64,000 nt of DNA from Actinomadura mexicana (GCF_900188105.1 NZ_FZNP01000003.1:248001-312000); one strand, 5' to 3'; positions 8,706-17,724 are shown, numbered from the stretch's first letter. The notes: generated by a model from the letters alone, not told the origin. Numbers and translations: made by a program.

Positions 8706-10355
8706 ATGCGCCGATCCCGTGTGCTCACCGTCGCCGCGGTCGTGGTGGCGGTCGTGATCGTGGGGGCGGGGGCGGTGTGGTTCCTGCGCGACGGTGACGA
8801 CCCCCGGGACGCCGCGAAGCGCTACCTCGCGGCCTGGAGCGGCGGCGACCTCGCCGCGATGAAGGCACTGACCGACGCTCCGCCCGCCGATTTCGAGACG
8901 CGGTTCGAACGGATGCGGGACGACCTCGGCGTCGTCGGGCAGCGCTACACGGTCGCCTCCGTGGGGCGTCCCAAGGGCGACGAGGTCGGGGGGGCCTACG
9001 GCGCCGAGGTGACGCTGGCCGGTGACCGGATGTGGAAGTACAACGGGTCGCTTCCGATGGTCAGGAAGGACGGCGACTGGCTCATCCGCTGGTCGCCGCA
9101 GGTCATGCACCCGGAGCTCAAGGAGGGGCAGCGGCTCCGCGCGTCGCGCGCCTGGCCGGACCGCGCCGCCGTCCTCGCGGCGGACGGCAGCGACCTCGGG
9201 GCCTCGCCGTCCGGGTCCGCCCGGCAGCTCGCCGGGCAGGTCGGCCCCGTGTCCGCCGAGGCGGCGGCCAAGCTCGGCGCGCCGTACCGCAAGGGCGATC
9301 CGGCCGGCGCGGACGGCCTGCAGCAGCAGTACGAGCGCCGCCTCTCCGGCAAGCCCGCGCTCGCCGTGCAGATCGTGGACGCCGAGGGCGTCCCGGTGAA
9401 GACGCTGCAGCGGTTCGGCGGCGCCGACGGCAAGCCGGTGAAGACGACCATCGACCCGAAGGCGCAGGCCGCCGCCGGGCAGGCGGTCGCCGGGGCGGGC
9501 AAGCCGGCGTCCATGGTGGCGCTGCGCCCCTCCACCGGGGAGATCCTCGCCGTGGCGAACCAGCCCGGCGGCTACAACCGGGCGCTGATGGGCCGGTACC
9601 CGCCCGGCTCGACGTTCAAGGTCGTCACGGCCGCCGCGCTCGTCGCGGGCGGCATGTCCCCGGCGTCGAACGTCGCCTGCCCGGCGACCACCGCCGTCGA
9701 CGGCCGGTCCTTCCACAACTACCACCACGAGGACTTCGGGACGGTCCCGCTCCGCGAGGCGTTCGCGCACTCCTGCAACACCACGTTCGCGCGCCTCGCC
9801 GTGGACAGGCTCGGCGAGAAGCGGCTCGCCCAGGTCGCCTCCCAGTTCGGGTTCAACGCCCCGATCATCGCGGGGCTGCCCGCCGTCCGCGCCGCGTTCC
9901 CCGCCAACAAGGACGACACCGCCTTCGCCGCCGCCTCCTTCGGGCAGGGCCAGGTGCTGACCAGCCCGCTCAACATGGCGAGCGTCGCCGCCGCCGCGGC
10001 CGACGGCACCTGGCGCTCGCCCCGCCTGGTCGGGGCGTCCCTGGCCGCGCAGGCCGCCGACTCCGGAGGCCGCAGGCCCGAGTCGCCGAAGCGGCTGGAG
10101 CCCGCCGTCGAGAACGCCCTGCACGCCCTCATGCCGGCCGTCGTCAGCGAGGGCACCGCGTCCGGCGTCGACTTCCCGTCCGGCACGGCGGGCAAGACCG
10201 GCACCGCGGAGTTCGGCGAGGGCGACGACCCGCCGACCCACGCCTGGTTCATCGGCTACCGCAAGGACGTCGCCTTCGCCGTGATCGTCGAGGGCGGCGG
10301 CACCGGCGCCGAGGCCGCCGCCCCCATCGCCGCGAAGTTCCTCAGGGCGCTCTGA
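8706..10355 (+). CDS. Penicillin-binding transpeptidase with NTF2-like (MecA_N-type) domain
   Basis: 549 residues. One N-terminal membrane anchor (about 6-27, rich in Val and Ala) is followed by an NTF2-like domain beginning DAAKRYLAAWSGGDLAAM, typical of MecA_N. A linker and a dimerisation-like region follow, then the transpeptidase domain with S302-T-F-K305, a conserved SCNTTF (SxN), and K497-T-G in AGKTGTAEF. It should cross-link peptidoglycan on the outer face of the membrane; beta-lactams acylate S302. Members of this group include the low-affinity PBPs PBP2a and PBP5fm, but affinity cannot be read from the sequence. The ATG at 8706 was chosen over the upstream frame because AAGGAG precedes it and the anchor starts there. 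It is divergent from a LysR regulator and convergent with a true class A beta-lactamase. Confidence 0.92.
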   Translation: MRRSRVLTVAAVVVAVVIVGAGAVWFLRDGDDPRDAAKRYLAAWSGGDLAAMKALTDAPPADFETRFERMRDDLGVVGQRYTVASVGRPKGDEVGGAYGAEVTLAGDRMWKYNGSLPMVRKDGDWLIRWSPQVMHPELKEGQRLRASRAWPDRAAVLAADGSDLGASPSGSARQLAGQVGPVSAEAAAKLGAPYRKGDPAGADGLQQQYERRLSGKPALAVQIVDAEGVPVKTLQRFGGADGKPVKTTIDPKAQAAAGQAVAGAGKPASMVALRPSTGEILAVANQPGGYNRALMGRYPPGSTFKVVTAAALVAGGMSPASNVACPATTAVDGRSFHNYHHEDFGTVPLREAFAHSCNTTFARLAVDRLGEKRLAQVASQFGFNAPIIAGLPAVRAAFPANKDDTAFAAASFGQGQVLTSPLNMASVAAAAADGTWRSPRLVGASLAAQAADSGGRRPESPKRLEPAVENALHALMPAVVSEGTASGVDFPSGTAGKTGTAEFGEGDDPPTHAWFIGYRKDVAFAVIVEGGGTGAEAAAPIAAKFLRAL

Positions 10356-10383
10356 GCCCCCGGCGGCCACGCTGACGCGCGTC

Positions 10384-10415
10384 GCCCCTGGTACCGGACG
10401 TCCGGTACCAGGGGC
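10384..10415. terminator. Perfect 32-bp palindrome, bidirectional terminator
   Basis: Two perfect 16-base arms (left arm starts GCCCCTGGTACCGG) lie between the converging PBP and beta-lactamase genes. There is no T-run, as usual for hairpin terminators of high-GC actinobacteria. Confidence 0.75.
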
Positions 10416-10435
10416 GGTCGCCGTGCCGCGGTCTG

Positions 10436-11389
10436 CTAGCGGAGCGCGCCGGCGAGGACGCGGGCGGTCTGGGCGACGGCCTCGTCGTCGGCCTCGTCGT
10501 CGACGCCGAACCGGTTCGTTGTGATCACGATGACCAGCGGGGCGCCGGACGGCGGCCAGGCGATCGCGATGTCGTTGGCGGTGCCGTAGTCGCCGCCGGT
10601 GCCGGTCTTGTCGCCCACCGTCCAGTTCTTAGGAAGCCCGGCGCGGATGCGCTTGTCCCCGGTGACGGTCGCCTTCATCCAGCCGATGAGCTGCTTGCGG
10701 TCGGCCGGGACGAGCGCGTCGCCCACGGTGAGGGCCCGCAGGTCGCCCGCCCACGGGCGCGGAGCGGTGGTGTCGCGCGGTTCGCCCGGCTTCCAGTCGT
10801 TGAGGGCCGTCTCCCATCGGTCGCTGCGGCTCACCGTGTCGCCGATCGAGCGGAAGAAGGCGGTGAGGCCGGCGGGCCCGCCGATCTGCTTCAGCACCAG
10901 GTTCCCGGCGGTGTTGTCGCTCCGGGTGATGGCCGCGTGGCACAGGGCGGCGACGGTCATGCCGGTGTCCACGTGCTTCTCGGTCACGGGGGAGAAGTCG
11001 ACCAGGTCGTCCTTCGTGTAGTGGATCACCCTGTCGAGCAGGCCGGGGTCGGACCGCCGGGCCTTGCGCAGCACCGCGCCGCACGCCATCGCCTTGAACG
11101 TGGAGGCGAACGCGAAGCGCTCGTCCGGCCGGTTCGAGACCTTGCGCCCGTTGCCGGTGTCGATCGCGAAGGCGCCGATGCGCAGGTGGTGGGTCGCCTC
11201 GAGGCGGCCGATCTGCCGGGTGACCTTCGCCTGCACGGGATCGACGGCGATCGTGGACGCGGCGCCGCGCGGCGCCGCGCTCCGCACGTCCGGGTCCGAA
11301 CCGGAACCGCAGCCGGCGAGGCCGGCGATCGTCGTCAGGGCGAGAGCGGCGGCGCCGAGCCGCCGGTCGCGTGCGCTGTGGGTCGTCAT
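10436..11389 (-). CDS. bla: Class A beta-lactamase, lipoprotein
   Basis: 317 residues. The signal peptide ends in a lipobox LAGC with Cys27, so the enzyme is predicted to be lipid-anchored outside the membrane. All class A motifs are intact: S96-T-F-K99, S157-D-N159, the omega-loop general base E193 in ETALN (ExxLN), and K261-T-G in DKTGTGGDYG. It should hydrolyse penicillins and probably cephalosporins. The ATG at 11389 begins the basic N-region; upstream in-frame sequence has no signal character. Two palindromes lie 38-70 bases before the start. It converges on the PBP gene over a shared terminator. High confidence in the class; spectrum unknown. Confidence 0.95.
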   Translation of the reverse strand: MTTHSARDRRLGAAALALTTIAGLAGCGSGSDPDVRSAAPRGAASTIAVDPVQAKVTRQIGRLEATHHLRIGAFAIDTGNGRKVSNRPDERFAFASTFKAMACGAVLRKARRSDPGLLDRVIHYTKDDLVDFSPVTEKHVDTGMTVAALCHAAITRSDNTAGNLVLKQIGGPAGLTAFFRSIGDTVSRSDRWETALNDWKPGEPRDTTAPRPWAGDLRALTVGDALVPADRKQLIGWMKATVTGDKRIRAGLPKNWTVGDKTGTGGDYGTANDIAIAWPPSGAPLVIVITTNRFGVDDEADDEAVAQTARVLAGALR

Positions 11390-11426
11390 GCGGGAGAGCA
11401 GACCAGAGCCGCGAACGTCATGTCCA

Positions 11427-11459
11427 ATATCGATATGGCGTGGGGTTCGATATTCGAAC
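11427..11459. promoter_or_regulatory. Paired palindromes upstream of bla
   Basis: ATATCGATAT (11427-11436) and GTTCGA-TAT-TCGAAC (11445-11459, perfect 6-base arms) lie 38-70 bases before the bla start. The heptamer TCGATAT occurs in both (11430 and 11447), 17 bases apart. This looks like a tandem operator. No blaI/blaR is in the window, so the ligand protein is unknown; the LysR regulator 3 kb away is one candidate. Confidence 0.5.
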
Positions 11460-11496
11460 GCATATGACAGCGTCCTGACCACGCCGGACGCCGCGA

Positions 11497-12531
11497 TCAG
11501 AGCCAGTCGCGGATCTTGAAGATCACGTAGAGGGAGACGCTGCAGACGACGACGATGACGGTGCTGGCGATGAAGCCGGAGTGCTGGGAGAACCCGGGAT
11601 AGGGGACGTTCTGTCCGTAGAACCCGGTGACGGCGGTCGGCACCGCGATGATCGCCGCCCAGCTGGTGACCTTCTTCATCACCTCGTTCATCCGGTTCCC
11701 CTGCAGCGCCAGCCGTGTCTCCAGCAGGTCGGCGACGAGGTCGCGCAGGCTGTCGGTCGACTCCCCGACGCGCAGGGTGTGGTCGTAGATGTCCTGGAAG
11801 TAGGGGACGAGCGGCGCCGGGACGATCTTCAGGTCGCGGCGCAGCAGCGTGTTGAGCACCTCCCGCATCGGCAGCGCGATCCGCCGCAGCGCGGTCAGGT
11901 TCTTGCGCAGCCGGTAGCTGCGCCGCTGGATCTCCCTGACCGGGAACACGTCGTCGAAGACGAGGTCCTCGACCGCGTCGGCCTCGTCGTCGAGCGCCTG
12001 GACGGCCGTCAGCTGCAGGTCGACGACCAGGTCGAGCAGCCCGTAGAGCAGGAACGCGGCGCCCGGCTCGTCGAGCCCGGCGTGCGGGGTCCGGTCCCAG
12101 CGCCGGATCAGCGCGTCGACGTCGAACCCGCAGTCCTGCCGGACCGTGACGAGGGCGCGCTCGCTCACGAACGCCGACACCTCGTGCATCGCCAGCTCGC
12201 CGTCCGCCACCACCGGGACGTAGACGTTGAGGAACGCGTACCCCTGGTAGCGGTCGAGCTTGGCCCGCTCGTGCCGGGACACGGCGTCCTCGACGGCGAC
12301 GGGATCGAGGCCGAGCTCGTCGCTGACCACGCGCAGGTCCTCGTGCCGCGGCGCGCACAGGTCGAGCCAGACGACGACGTCCGGGCGCTCCAGGTAGTCG
12401 CTCAGCCGAGCGACGGGGAAGCCCTCCGCCTCGATCGCGCCGCCGCGCCAGGCCCGCGTCCGCGGAGGCGCCGAGCCGATCCGGTTGCCCGGATCCTCTT
12501 CGAGATCGGTCTCGGACGGATGGGATCCCAT
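11497..12531 (-). CDS. CorA-like divalent cation transporter (GQN variant)
   Basis: 344 residues. A long cytoplasmic N-terminal domain is followed by two C-terminal membrane helices (AAIIAVPTAVTGFYG and a final ASTVIVVVCSVSLYVIF), the CorA architecture. The loop after the first helix, which forms the selectivity motif, reads YGQNVPYPG instead of the classical YGMNF. The Asn and Gly are kept but Met is replaced by Gln. Function as a Mg2+/Co2+ channel is likely but ion preference is uncertain. The N-terminal about 30 residues are acidic and probably disordered. The gene is on the same strand upstream of bla, with about 107 bases between them holding the bla operators. Confidence 0.85.
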   Translation of the reverse strand: MGSHPSETDLEEDPGNRIGSAPPRTRAWRGGAIEAEGFPVARLSDYLERPDVVVWLDLCAPRHEDLRVVSDELGLDPVAVEDAVSRHERAKLDRYQGYAFLNVYVPVVADGELAMHEVSAFVSERALVTVRQDCGFDVDALIRRWDRTPHAGLDEPGAAFLLYGLLDLVVDLQLTAVQALDDEADAVEDLVFDDVFPVREIQRRSYRLRKNLTALRRIALPMREVLNTLLRRDLKIVPAPLVPYFQDIYDHTLRVGESTDSLRDLVADLLETRLALQGNRMNEVMKKVTSWAAIIAVPTAVTGFYGQNVPYPGFSQHSGFIASTVIVVVCSVSLYVIFKIRDWL

Positions 12532-12597
12532 GCGCGCCTCATACCCCCGCTTTCCCGGGAAATGAGGAGGCGGGGCGAGCCGGGCCGTCCGGGCCGG

Positions 12598-13611
12598 TCA
12601 CCGGGCGCGCGGCGGCGCCGTCGAGCCGCGGACGACGAGTTCGCCGGGCAGGACGCGGGGGGCCGGGCTGCGGCCGTCGAGGAGGTCGAGGAGCGCCGCC
12701 ATGCCCTGCGCGCCCAGTTCCTCGGCCGGCAGCCGGACGGTCGTCAGCTCGGGTTCCAGCGCCGTCGCCAGCAGCACGTCGTCGAAACCGGTGATCGACA
12801 CGTCGGACGGGACGTCCAGGCGGAGCGCGCGGGCCGCCTTGTACGCGCCCGCCGCGATCAGGTCGTCGTCGCAGACCAGCGCGGTCGGCGGCTCGGGGGC
12901 GGTGAGCAGCCGGGTCGCGGCGCCCTTGGCCGAGGCGACGTCGATCGCGCAGCCGGCGCGGGTCAGGACCCCGCCCGGCAGGTCCGCCACGGCTTCGGCG
13001 AGGGCGTCCGCGCGGGCGTGGAACGTCCACTGGTCGGGGGCGGCGGCCACATGCCCGATCCGGCGGTGGCCGAGGCCCGTGAGGTGCGCCGCGATCGCCC
13101 GCATCCCGTCGGCCACGCCGAAGTCGACCGTGGGGACGGGGGCGCCGGGCGGTCCGGCCGGGCCGCTGTCCAGCATCACGACCGGCGTCTCGCCCAACTC
13201 GCCGAGCGTCTCCACGGCCGTCGAGGACGCGAGGACGCCGTCGATCGCCTCGTCCGGCGCCGCGAACGGGCCGTCGGCGGGGCCCGCCGCGCCGTCCGGC
13301 CACGTCGAGACCACGACGCCGAAGCCGTGCCGGGCCGCGACCCGCGCGGCGCCCGTGTAGACGGGGCCGAAGAACGGCGCCGTCAGGGTCGGCACCATCA
13401 GCAGGACGGTCCGCGTCGTCCCGAGCCGCAGGTTCCGGGCCGCCTGGTTGGGCCGGTATCCCAGCCGCGCGGCGGCGCTCCGCACGCTGCGCGCGGTCGC
13501 GGGGGAGACGCGCCCGCTCCACTTGCCGCCCAGCACGAGCGAGACCGTGGACTGCGAGACCCCGGCCTCCTGAGCCACGTCCTTGCTGGTGGGACGGCTG
13601 ATCGCCGGCAC
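12598..13611 (-). CDS. LacI-family transcriptional repressor
   Basis: 337 residues. The LacI helix-turn-helix is near the N-terminus (TSKDVAQEAGVSQSTVSLVL), with hinge sequence RPNQAARNLRLG, then a periplasmic-binding-protein-like sugar domain ending in TTVRLPAEELGAQG. The GTG at 13611 is chosen because a GGAGG site lies just upstream and it fixes the normal distance to the HTH. The longer ATG frame (to 13731) would run through the operators. It is divergent from an MFS transporter and probably controls it together with itself through the TACGTATGAC repeats. The ligand is unknown. Confidence 0.92.
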   Translation of the reverse strand: MPAISRPTSKDVAQEAGVSQSTVSLVLGGKWSGRVSPATARSVRSAAARLGYRPNQAARNLRLGTTRTVLLMVPTLTAPFFGPVYTGAARVAARHGFGVVVSTWPDGAAGPADGPFAAPDEAIDGVLASSTAVETLGELGETPVVMLDSGPAGPPGAPVPTVDFGVADGMRAIAAHLTGLGHRRIGHVAAAPDQWTFHARADALAEAVADLPGGVLTRAGCAIDVASAKGAATRLLTAPEPPTALVCDDDLIAAGAYKAARALRLDVPSDVSITGFDDVLLATALEPELTTVRLPAEELGAQGMAALLDLLDGRSPAPRVLPGELVVRGSTAPPRAR

Positions 13612-13673
13612 CTGCGCCTCCCTGGCGGATCGGTGGAACGAATTCAGACTAGAACGGGAGGACTCGGAAGTGG

Positions 13674-13701
13674 TACGTATGACGGAGGTAATACGTATGA
13701 C
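13674..13701. promoter_or_regulatory. Tandem operator, two TACGTATGAC repeats
   Basis: The decamer TACGTATGAC occurs at 13674-13683 and 13692-13701, exactly 18 bases apart, in the 122-base gap between the divergent LacI and MFS genes. The core TACGTA is itself palindromic. The placement close to the MFS start fits repression of that promoter. Confidence 0.6.
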
Positions 13702-13733
13702 TGACAATTGAGACAGAATCCCGGGGGCCATCG

Positions 13734-14942
13734 ATGCGCGGCTATGTCGTCTTCCTGCGGAGGCCGTACGCGGGACGGCTGCTCGGCGGCACCCTCCTCG
13801 GCCGGCTGCCCAACGGGATGGGCATGCTCGCCGTCGTCCTGCACGTCCGCGCCGACGACGGCGGCTACCCGCTCGCCGGGACCCTCGCCGCGATCCTCGG
13901 GCTGTCGACCGCCGCCGGGCAGCCCGTCCTCGGCCGCGCCATGGACCGGTTCGGCCAGCCGCGGGTCCTGCTGCCCGCCGCGTGCGCCTCCGCGGCCGGA
14001 TTCGCCCTGCTCGCAGCCGTCGGGGCGGCCCCCCTCCCGGTGGCCGTCGCCGCCGTCTCCGCCGCCGGGTTCGCCACCCCGCCGCTCGAAGCCGGGCTGC
14101 GCGCCCTGTGGCCCGACGTCCTGGACGGCCCGGAGCAGGTCGACGCCGCCTACGCGCTCGACGCCGCCGCCCAGGAACTGCTGTTCACCGTCGGGCCGCT
14201 GCTCGTCGTCGCCGCGGCCGTCGTGAACACCGAGACCGCGCTGCTGATCACCGGCGCCCTCGGCGTGGCCGGGACGCTCGTCGTCGCGCTGTCCGGGCCG
14301 TCGCGCAGGTGGCGGGGCGAGCCGCGCGCCTCCGACTGGGCCGGGCCGCTGCGCTCGCCCGGCCTGCGGGTCCTGCTGCTGTCGCTCGCCTGCGCCGGGA
14401 TCGCGCTCGGCGTCTACTCCGTCGCCGTCGTCGCCTACGCCGAGGACCTGGGCCGCGACCTCGCCTCCGGGCTGCTGCTGGCGTCCATGGCGGGCGGCGC
14501 CCTCACCGGCGGGATCGTCTACGGCGCCCGCCCGTGGGCGGGCGCCGCGCACCGGCGGCTGCCCTGGCTGCTGGCCGCGCTCGCAGCCGGGTACCTCCCG
14601 CTCGTGCTCGCCCCGGGCCTGCCCGCCATGTCGGTGCTCGCGTTCGTCTCCGGCGTCTTCCTCGCGCCCGTGCTGGCGTGCAGCTTCACGCTCGTCGACC
14701 GGCTCGCCCCGGCCGGGACCGTCACCGAGGCGTTCGCCTGGATCGTCGCGGCGATCGGCGCGGGCAGCTCCGTCGGCTCGTTCGTCTCGGGCGTCGGGCA
14801 GGACGCCGCGGGGGTGCCCGGCGCCTTCGCGGGCGCCGGGGCCGGGGGCGTCCTCGCCCTGGTCCTGTGCCTGCTCGGCGCGCGGACGCTGCGCCCCGCC
14901 GCGGGCCCGGCCGTCACCGCGGACGCCGCCGCCCGGCTGTGA
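13734..14942 (+). CDS. MFS transporter
   Basis: 402 residues with about 12 hydrophobic segments, split 6+6 by a loop near residue 190 (SGPSRRWRGEPRAS). The conserved MFS loop after helix 2 reads GRAMDRFGQPRVL (the G-x-x-x-D-R-x-G-R-R-type motif A). It is probably an exporter of a small molecule. The ATG at 13734 directly follows the operator region shared with the divergent LacI repressor, so it is likely de-repressed by the LacI ligand. No close family could be named from sequence alone. Confidence 0.88.
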   Translation: MRGYVVFLRRPYAGRLLGGTLLGRLPNGMGMLAVVLHVRADDGGYPLAGTLAAILGLSTAAGQPVLGRAMDRFGQPRVLLPAACASAAGFALLAAVGAAPLPVAVAAVSAAGFATPPLEAGLRALWPDVLDGPEQVDAAYALDAAAQELLFTVGPLLVVAAAVVNTETALLITGALGVAGTLVVALSGPSRRWRGEPRASDWAGPLRSPGLRVLLLSLACAGIALGVYSVAVVAYAEDLGRDLASGLLLASMAGGALTGGIVYGARPWAGAAHRRLPWLLAALAAGYLPLVLAPGLPAMSVLAFVSGVFLAPVLACSFTLVDRLAPAGTVTEAFAWIVAAIGAGSSVGSFVSGVGQDAAGVPGAFAGAGAGGVLALVLCLLGARTLRPAAGPAVTADAAARL

Positions 14943-14957
14943 CGGCCCGGACGCGCG

Positions 14958-16781
14958 TCAGACCCAGCGGGAGAACCACATCCGCGCCTGCCAGTCGTCG
15001 TAGGGGATCGTCTGCCCGGTCAGGATCGGATGGAAGTACGCGAAGTTGGCCAGCACCACCAGCAGGAAGGCCCCCGCCGCGGCCGCGCCGATCAGCCGCC
15101 GGACCCCGGCCGTCTGGACGGCCGCCGGCGGCGCGTGCGCCCCTTGCTCGTCGTACGGCGTGTGCTCGTCGTACGGCGTGTGCTCGTCATAGGCCGTGTG
15201 CTCGTCGTGCGGGGCGTGCTCGTCATAGCGGGTGAGGGCCGATTCCGGGCCGGCAGGCGTTCCCCAGGGCAGGCCGGGAGGCGGTTCGGAGGAGGCCCGG
15301 CGGCGGGCGGCGGGCCCCGCGTCGTGGCCGTTCTCTCCGGGACGCGCCGCGTGCGCGCCCGCCGCCGAGGCGGGCGCGGGTCCTATCAGGTATCCCAGCA
15401 CCAGGACGACCGCCAGCACCATGAACGGGATCAGCGGCGTCGCGTAGAACAGGAACATCGTGCGGTCGGCGAACGCCGACGGGAACCAGGTCAGCCAGCC
15501 CGCGAGGAAGCCGAGCAGGATCGCCCCCGCCCGCCAGTCCCGCAGGATCAGCCAGATGAACGCGACCACGACCAGCGCGACCAGCGCCCCCCACCACAGC
15601 GCGGGCGTGCCGATCCCGAGGATCTCGCGCGAGCAGCGGGCCGTGCCGCCGCACGCGCCCTTCGGCTCGGTGTAGAAGAACGCGACCGGACGGCGCAGGA
15701 TCGGCCAGTCCCACGGCCACGACTGGTACGGGTGCTTGGCGTCCAGGCCGGTGTGGAAGCCGAGCATCTCCGAGTGGTAGTGCCACAGCTTCGGCATCGC
15801 CTCGAACGGCCGCCACAGCGGGTTGCCGGAGACCTCGCCGCGCCCCCAGCCGCCCGGCCTGAAGATCCAGCCCCACCAGGTCGCCAGGTAGGCGACCAGC
15901 CCCGCCACGACGATCTGCACGAACGCCGGGACGGCCTCCAGCATCATCGTCCCCTGCAACGGGGCCCGGACCCCGGCGGCGCGGCGGGCGCCGTAGTCCC
16001 ACAGGACGGTCATGAGCCCGAACGCGGCGACGTAGAAGATCCCCGTCCACTTGGTGGCGCAGGCGAGACCGAGGCAGACGCCCGCCCCCCACCGCCAGCC
16101 GTGCGCGAGGAACGGCCCGTACACCGAGGTCCGGCCCTCGTCGATCCGCTCGGCGAGCACCCGGCGGGACCGGTCCCGGTCGTTCACCAGGCAGGCGAAC
16201 CCGGCGAGGACCCAGAACATCACGAAGACGTCCAGCAGCGCGGCCCGGCTGGTCACGAACGCCAGGCCGTCCAGCGCCAGCAGCAGCCCGGCGGCGCAGC
16301 CGAGCAGCGTCGAGCCGGTCATCCGGCGGGCGACGCGGCACAGGATCAGCACCGAGAGCGTCCCGACCAGGGCGGGCACGAACCGCCATCCGAACGGTGT
16401 CGCGCCGAACATCCACTCGCCGATCGCGATCATCCACTTGCCGAAGGGCGGATGCGCGACGAAGGCGGGCCCGCTGCCCCAGATGGGGGCGTCCGGGTCG
16501 GCGATGAGCATCTTGTCGGCGTTCTCGACGGTGTTGTGCTCCCAGCCGAACTTCAGCAGGGCGAGCGCGTCCTTGGCGTAGTAGGTCTCGTCGAACACCA
16601 CCGCCTTCGGCGTCCCCAGCCGGTCGAACCGCAGGTACGCGGCGAGCGCGGTGACCAGCAGCGGGCCCAGCCAGGACAGCAGCGCGCCGCCGGGGATCGC
16701 CGGGGCGAGCCATTCCCGCAGCTGAGGGGGCCTGCGCCGGGACGCCATGGCCGGGACCGGAGCCAGATCCGTCGTCGACAT
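14958..16781 (-). CDS. pmt: Polyprenyl-phosphate-mannose protein O-mannosyltransferase
   Basis: 607 residues, a GT39 membrane enzyme that transfers mannose from polyprenyl-phosphate-mannose to Ser/Thr of proteins as they cross the membrane. The first extracytoplasmic loop carries the acidic DE pair (D64-E65 in VVFDETYYAKDA) essential in this family, and about 11 membrane helices follow. The divergent pairing with rsmI equals Rv1002c/Rv1003 of M. tuberculosis, which supports the assignment. An unusual cytoplasmic insert between the last helices contains five near-identical YDEH(T/A)P-like units. Start ATG 16781 has a GCAGG-like site. Confidence 0.93.
   Translation of the reverse strand: MSTTDLAPVPAMASRRRPPQLREWLAPAIPGGALLSWLGPLLVTALAAYLRFDRLGTPKAVVFDETYYAKDALALLKFGWEHNTVENADKMLIADPDAPIWGSGPAFVAHPPFGKWMIAIGEWMFGATPFGWRFVPALVGTLSVLILCRVARRMTGSTLLGCAAGLLLALDGLAFVTSRAALLDVFVMFWVLAGFACLVNDRDRSRRVLAERIDEGRTSVYGPFLAHGWRWGAGVCLGLACATKWTGIFYVAAFGLMTVLWDYGARRAAGVRAPLQGTMMLEAVPAFVQIVVAGLVAYLATWWGWIFRPGGWGRGEVSGNPLWRPFEAMPKLWHYHSEMLGFHTGLDAKHPYQSWPWDWPILRRPVAFFYTEPKGACGGTARCSREILGIGTPALWWGALVALVVVAFIWLILRDWRAGAILLGFLAGWLTWFPSAFADRTMFLFYATPLIPFMVLAVVLVLGYLIGPAPASAAGAHAARPGENGHDAGPAARRRASSEPPPGLPWGTPAGPESALTRYDEHAPHDEHTAYDEHTPYDEHTPYDEQGAHAPPAAVQTAGVRRLIGAAAAGAFLLVVLANFAYFHPILTGQTIPYDDWQARMWFSRWV
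15145..15234. repeat. Five 18-bp tandem units inside pmt
   Basis: The unit TGCTCGTCGTACGGCGTG (plus strand) is repeated five times, the first two identical and the rest diverged. Read on the coding strand it yields Y-D-E-H-T-P repeats, a charged spacer before the final membrane segment. The period is a multiple of three, so copy number can change without a frameshift. Confidence 0.85.
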
Positions 16782-16878
16782 CCTGCGAGTTTATTTGCAC
16801 TTCCCGCCTCCTTCAGGACCTTGGCGCCTTCCCTGGGACAATGAGCCGCGTGACGGGACGACCGGGATGGGGGCCGTG

Positions 16879-17724
16879 ATGGAGGCGGGGACGGGAACGC
16901 TGCGGCTCGCGGCGGCGCCGATCGGGAGGCCCGAGGACGCCTCGGCCCGGTTGCGGGCGGCGCTGGCGGAGGCGCCGGTCATCGCGGCCGAGGACACGCG
17001 GCGGCTGCGGCGGCTGGCGGGCGACCTCGGCGTCGAACTGGCCGCGCGCGTCGTGTCCTACAACGACCTGAACGAGCGGGAGCGGGCCGCGGGCCTGGTG
17101 GAGGACCTGCTCGCCGGACGGGACGTGCTGGTCGTCACCGACGCCGGAATGCCGGGCGTGTCGGATCCCGGGTACCGGCTGGTGCGCGCCGCCGTCGCCG
17201 AGGGCGTCCCGGTCACGGTGCTGCCCGGGCCGTCGGCCGTCACGACCGCGCTGGCGGTGTCGGGGCTGCCCACCGACCGGTTCTGCTTCGAGGGGTTCCC
17301 GCCGCGCAAGCCGGGCGAGCGGGCCCGCCGGCTGGAGTCGCTCGCGGGCGAGCCCCGCACGATGGTGTTCTTCGAGTCGCCGCGCCGGCTTCCCGTCACG
17401 CTCGTGGCGATGGCGGAGGCGTTCGGCGCGGACCGTCCCGCCGCGGTGTGCCGCGAGCTCACCAAGACCTACGAGGAGGTCCGCCGGGGGGCGCTCGGCG
17501 AACTCGCCGACTGGGCGCGGGACGGCGTCCTCGGCGAGATCACGGTGGTGGTCGGCGGCGCGCCGGAGCCGCGAGGGCTGACGGACCCGGCGGAACTGGC
17601 GGCGGCGGTCGCCGCGCGGGAGGCGGCCGGGACGCCGCGCAAGCAGGCCATCGCCGAGGTCGCCCGGGAGAACGGCGCCCAGAAGCGCCTCGTTTACGAC
17701 GCCGTTGTCAAGGCCAGGAAATAG
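16879..17724 (+). CDS. rsmI: 16S rRNA (cytidine(1402)-2'-O)-methyltransferase
   Basis: 281 residues. RsmI adds the 2'-O-methyl group to C1402 in the decoding centre of 16S rRNA using SAM. The tetrapyrrole-methylase fold is clear: N-terminal GTLRLAAAPIGRPEDAS (matching the GTLYVVATPIGN family start), AEDTRR, VVTDAGMPGVSDPGYRLV, VLPGPSAVTTAL, and FEGFPPRK. ATG at 16879 puts the conserved block six residues in; an ATG at 16867 and a GTG at 16876 are alternatives. Position beside divergent pmt is conserved in actinobacteria. Confidence 0.95.
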   Translation: MEAGTGTLRLAAAPIGRPEDASARLRAALAEAPVIAAEDTRRLRRLAGDLGVELAARVVSYNDLNERERAAGLVEDLLAGRDVLVVTDAGMPGVSDPGYRLVRAAVAEGVPVTVLPGPSAVTTALAVSGLPTDRFCFEGFPPRKPGERARRLESLAGEPRTMVFFESPRRLPVTLVAMAEAFGADRPAAVCRELTKTYEEVRRGALGELADWARDGVLGEITVVVGGAPEPRGLTDPAELAAAVAAREAAGTPRKQAIAEVARENGAQKRLVYDAVVKARK

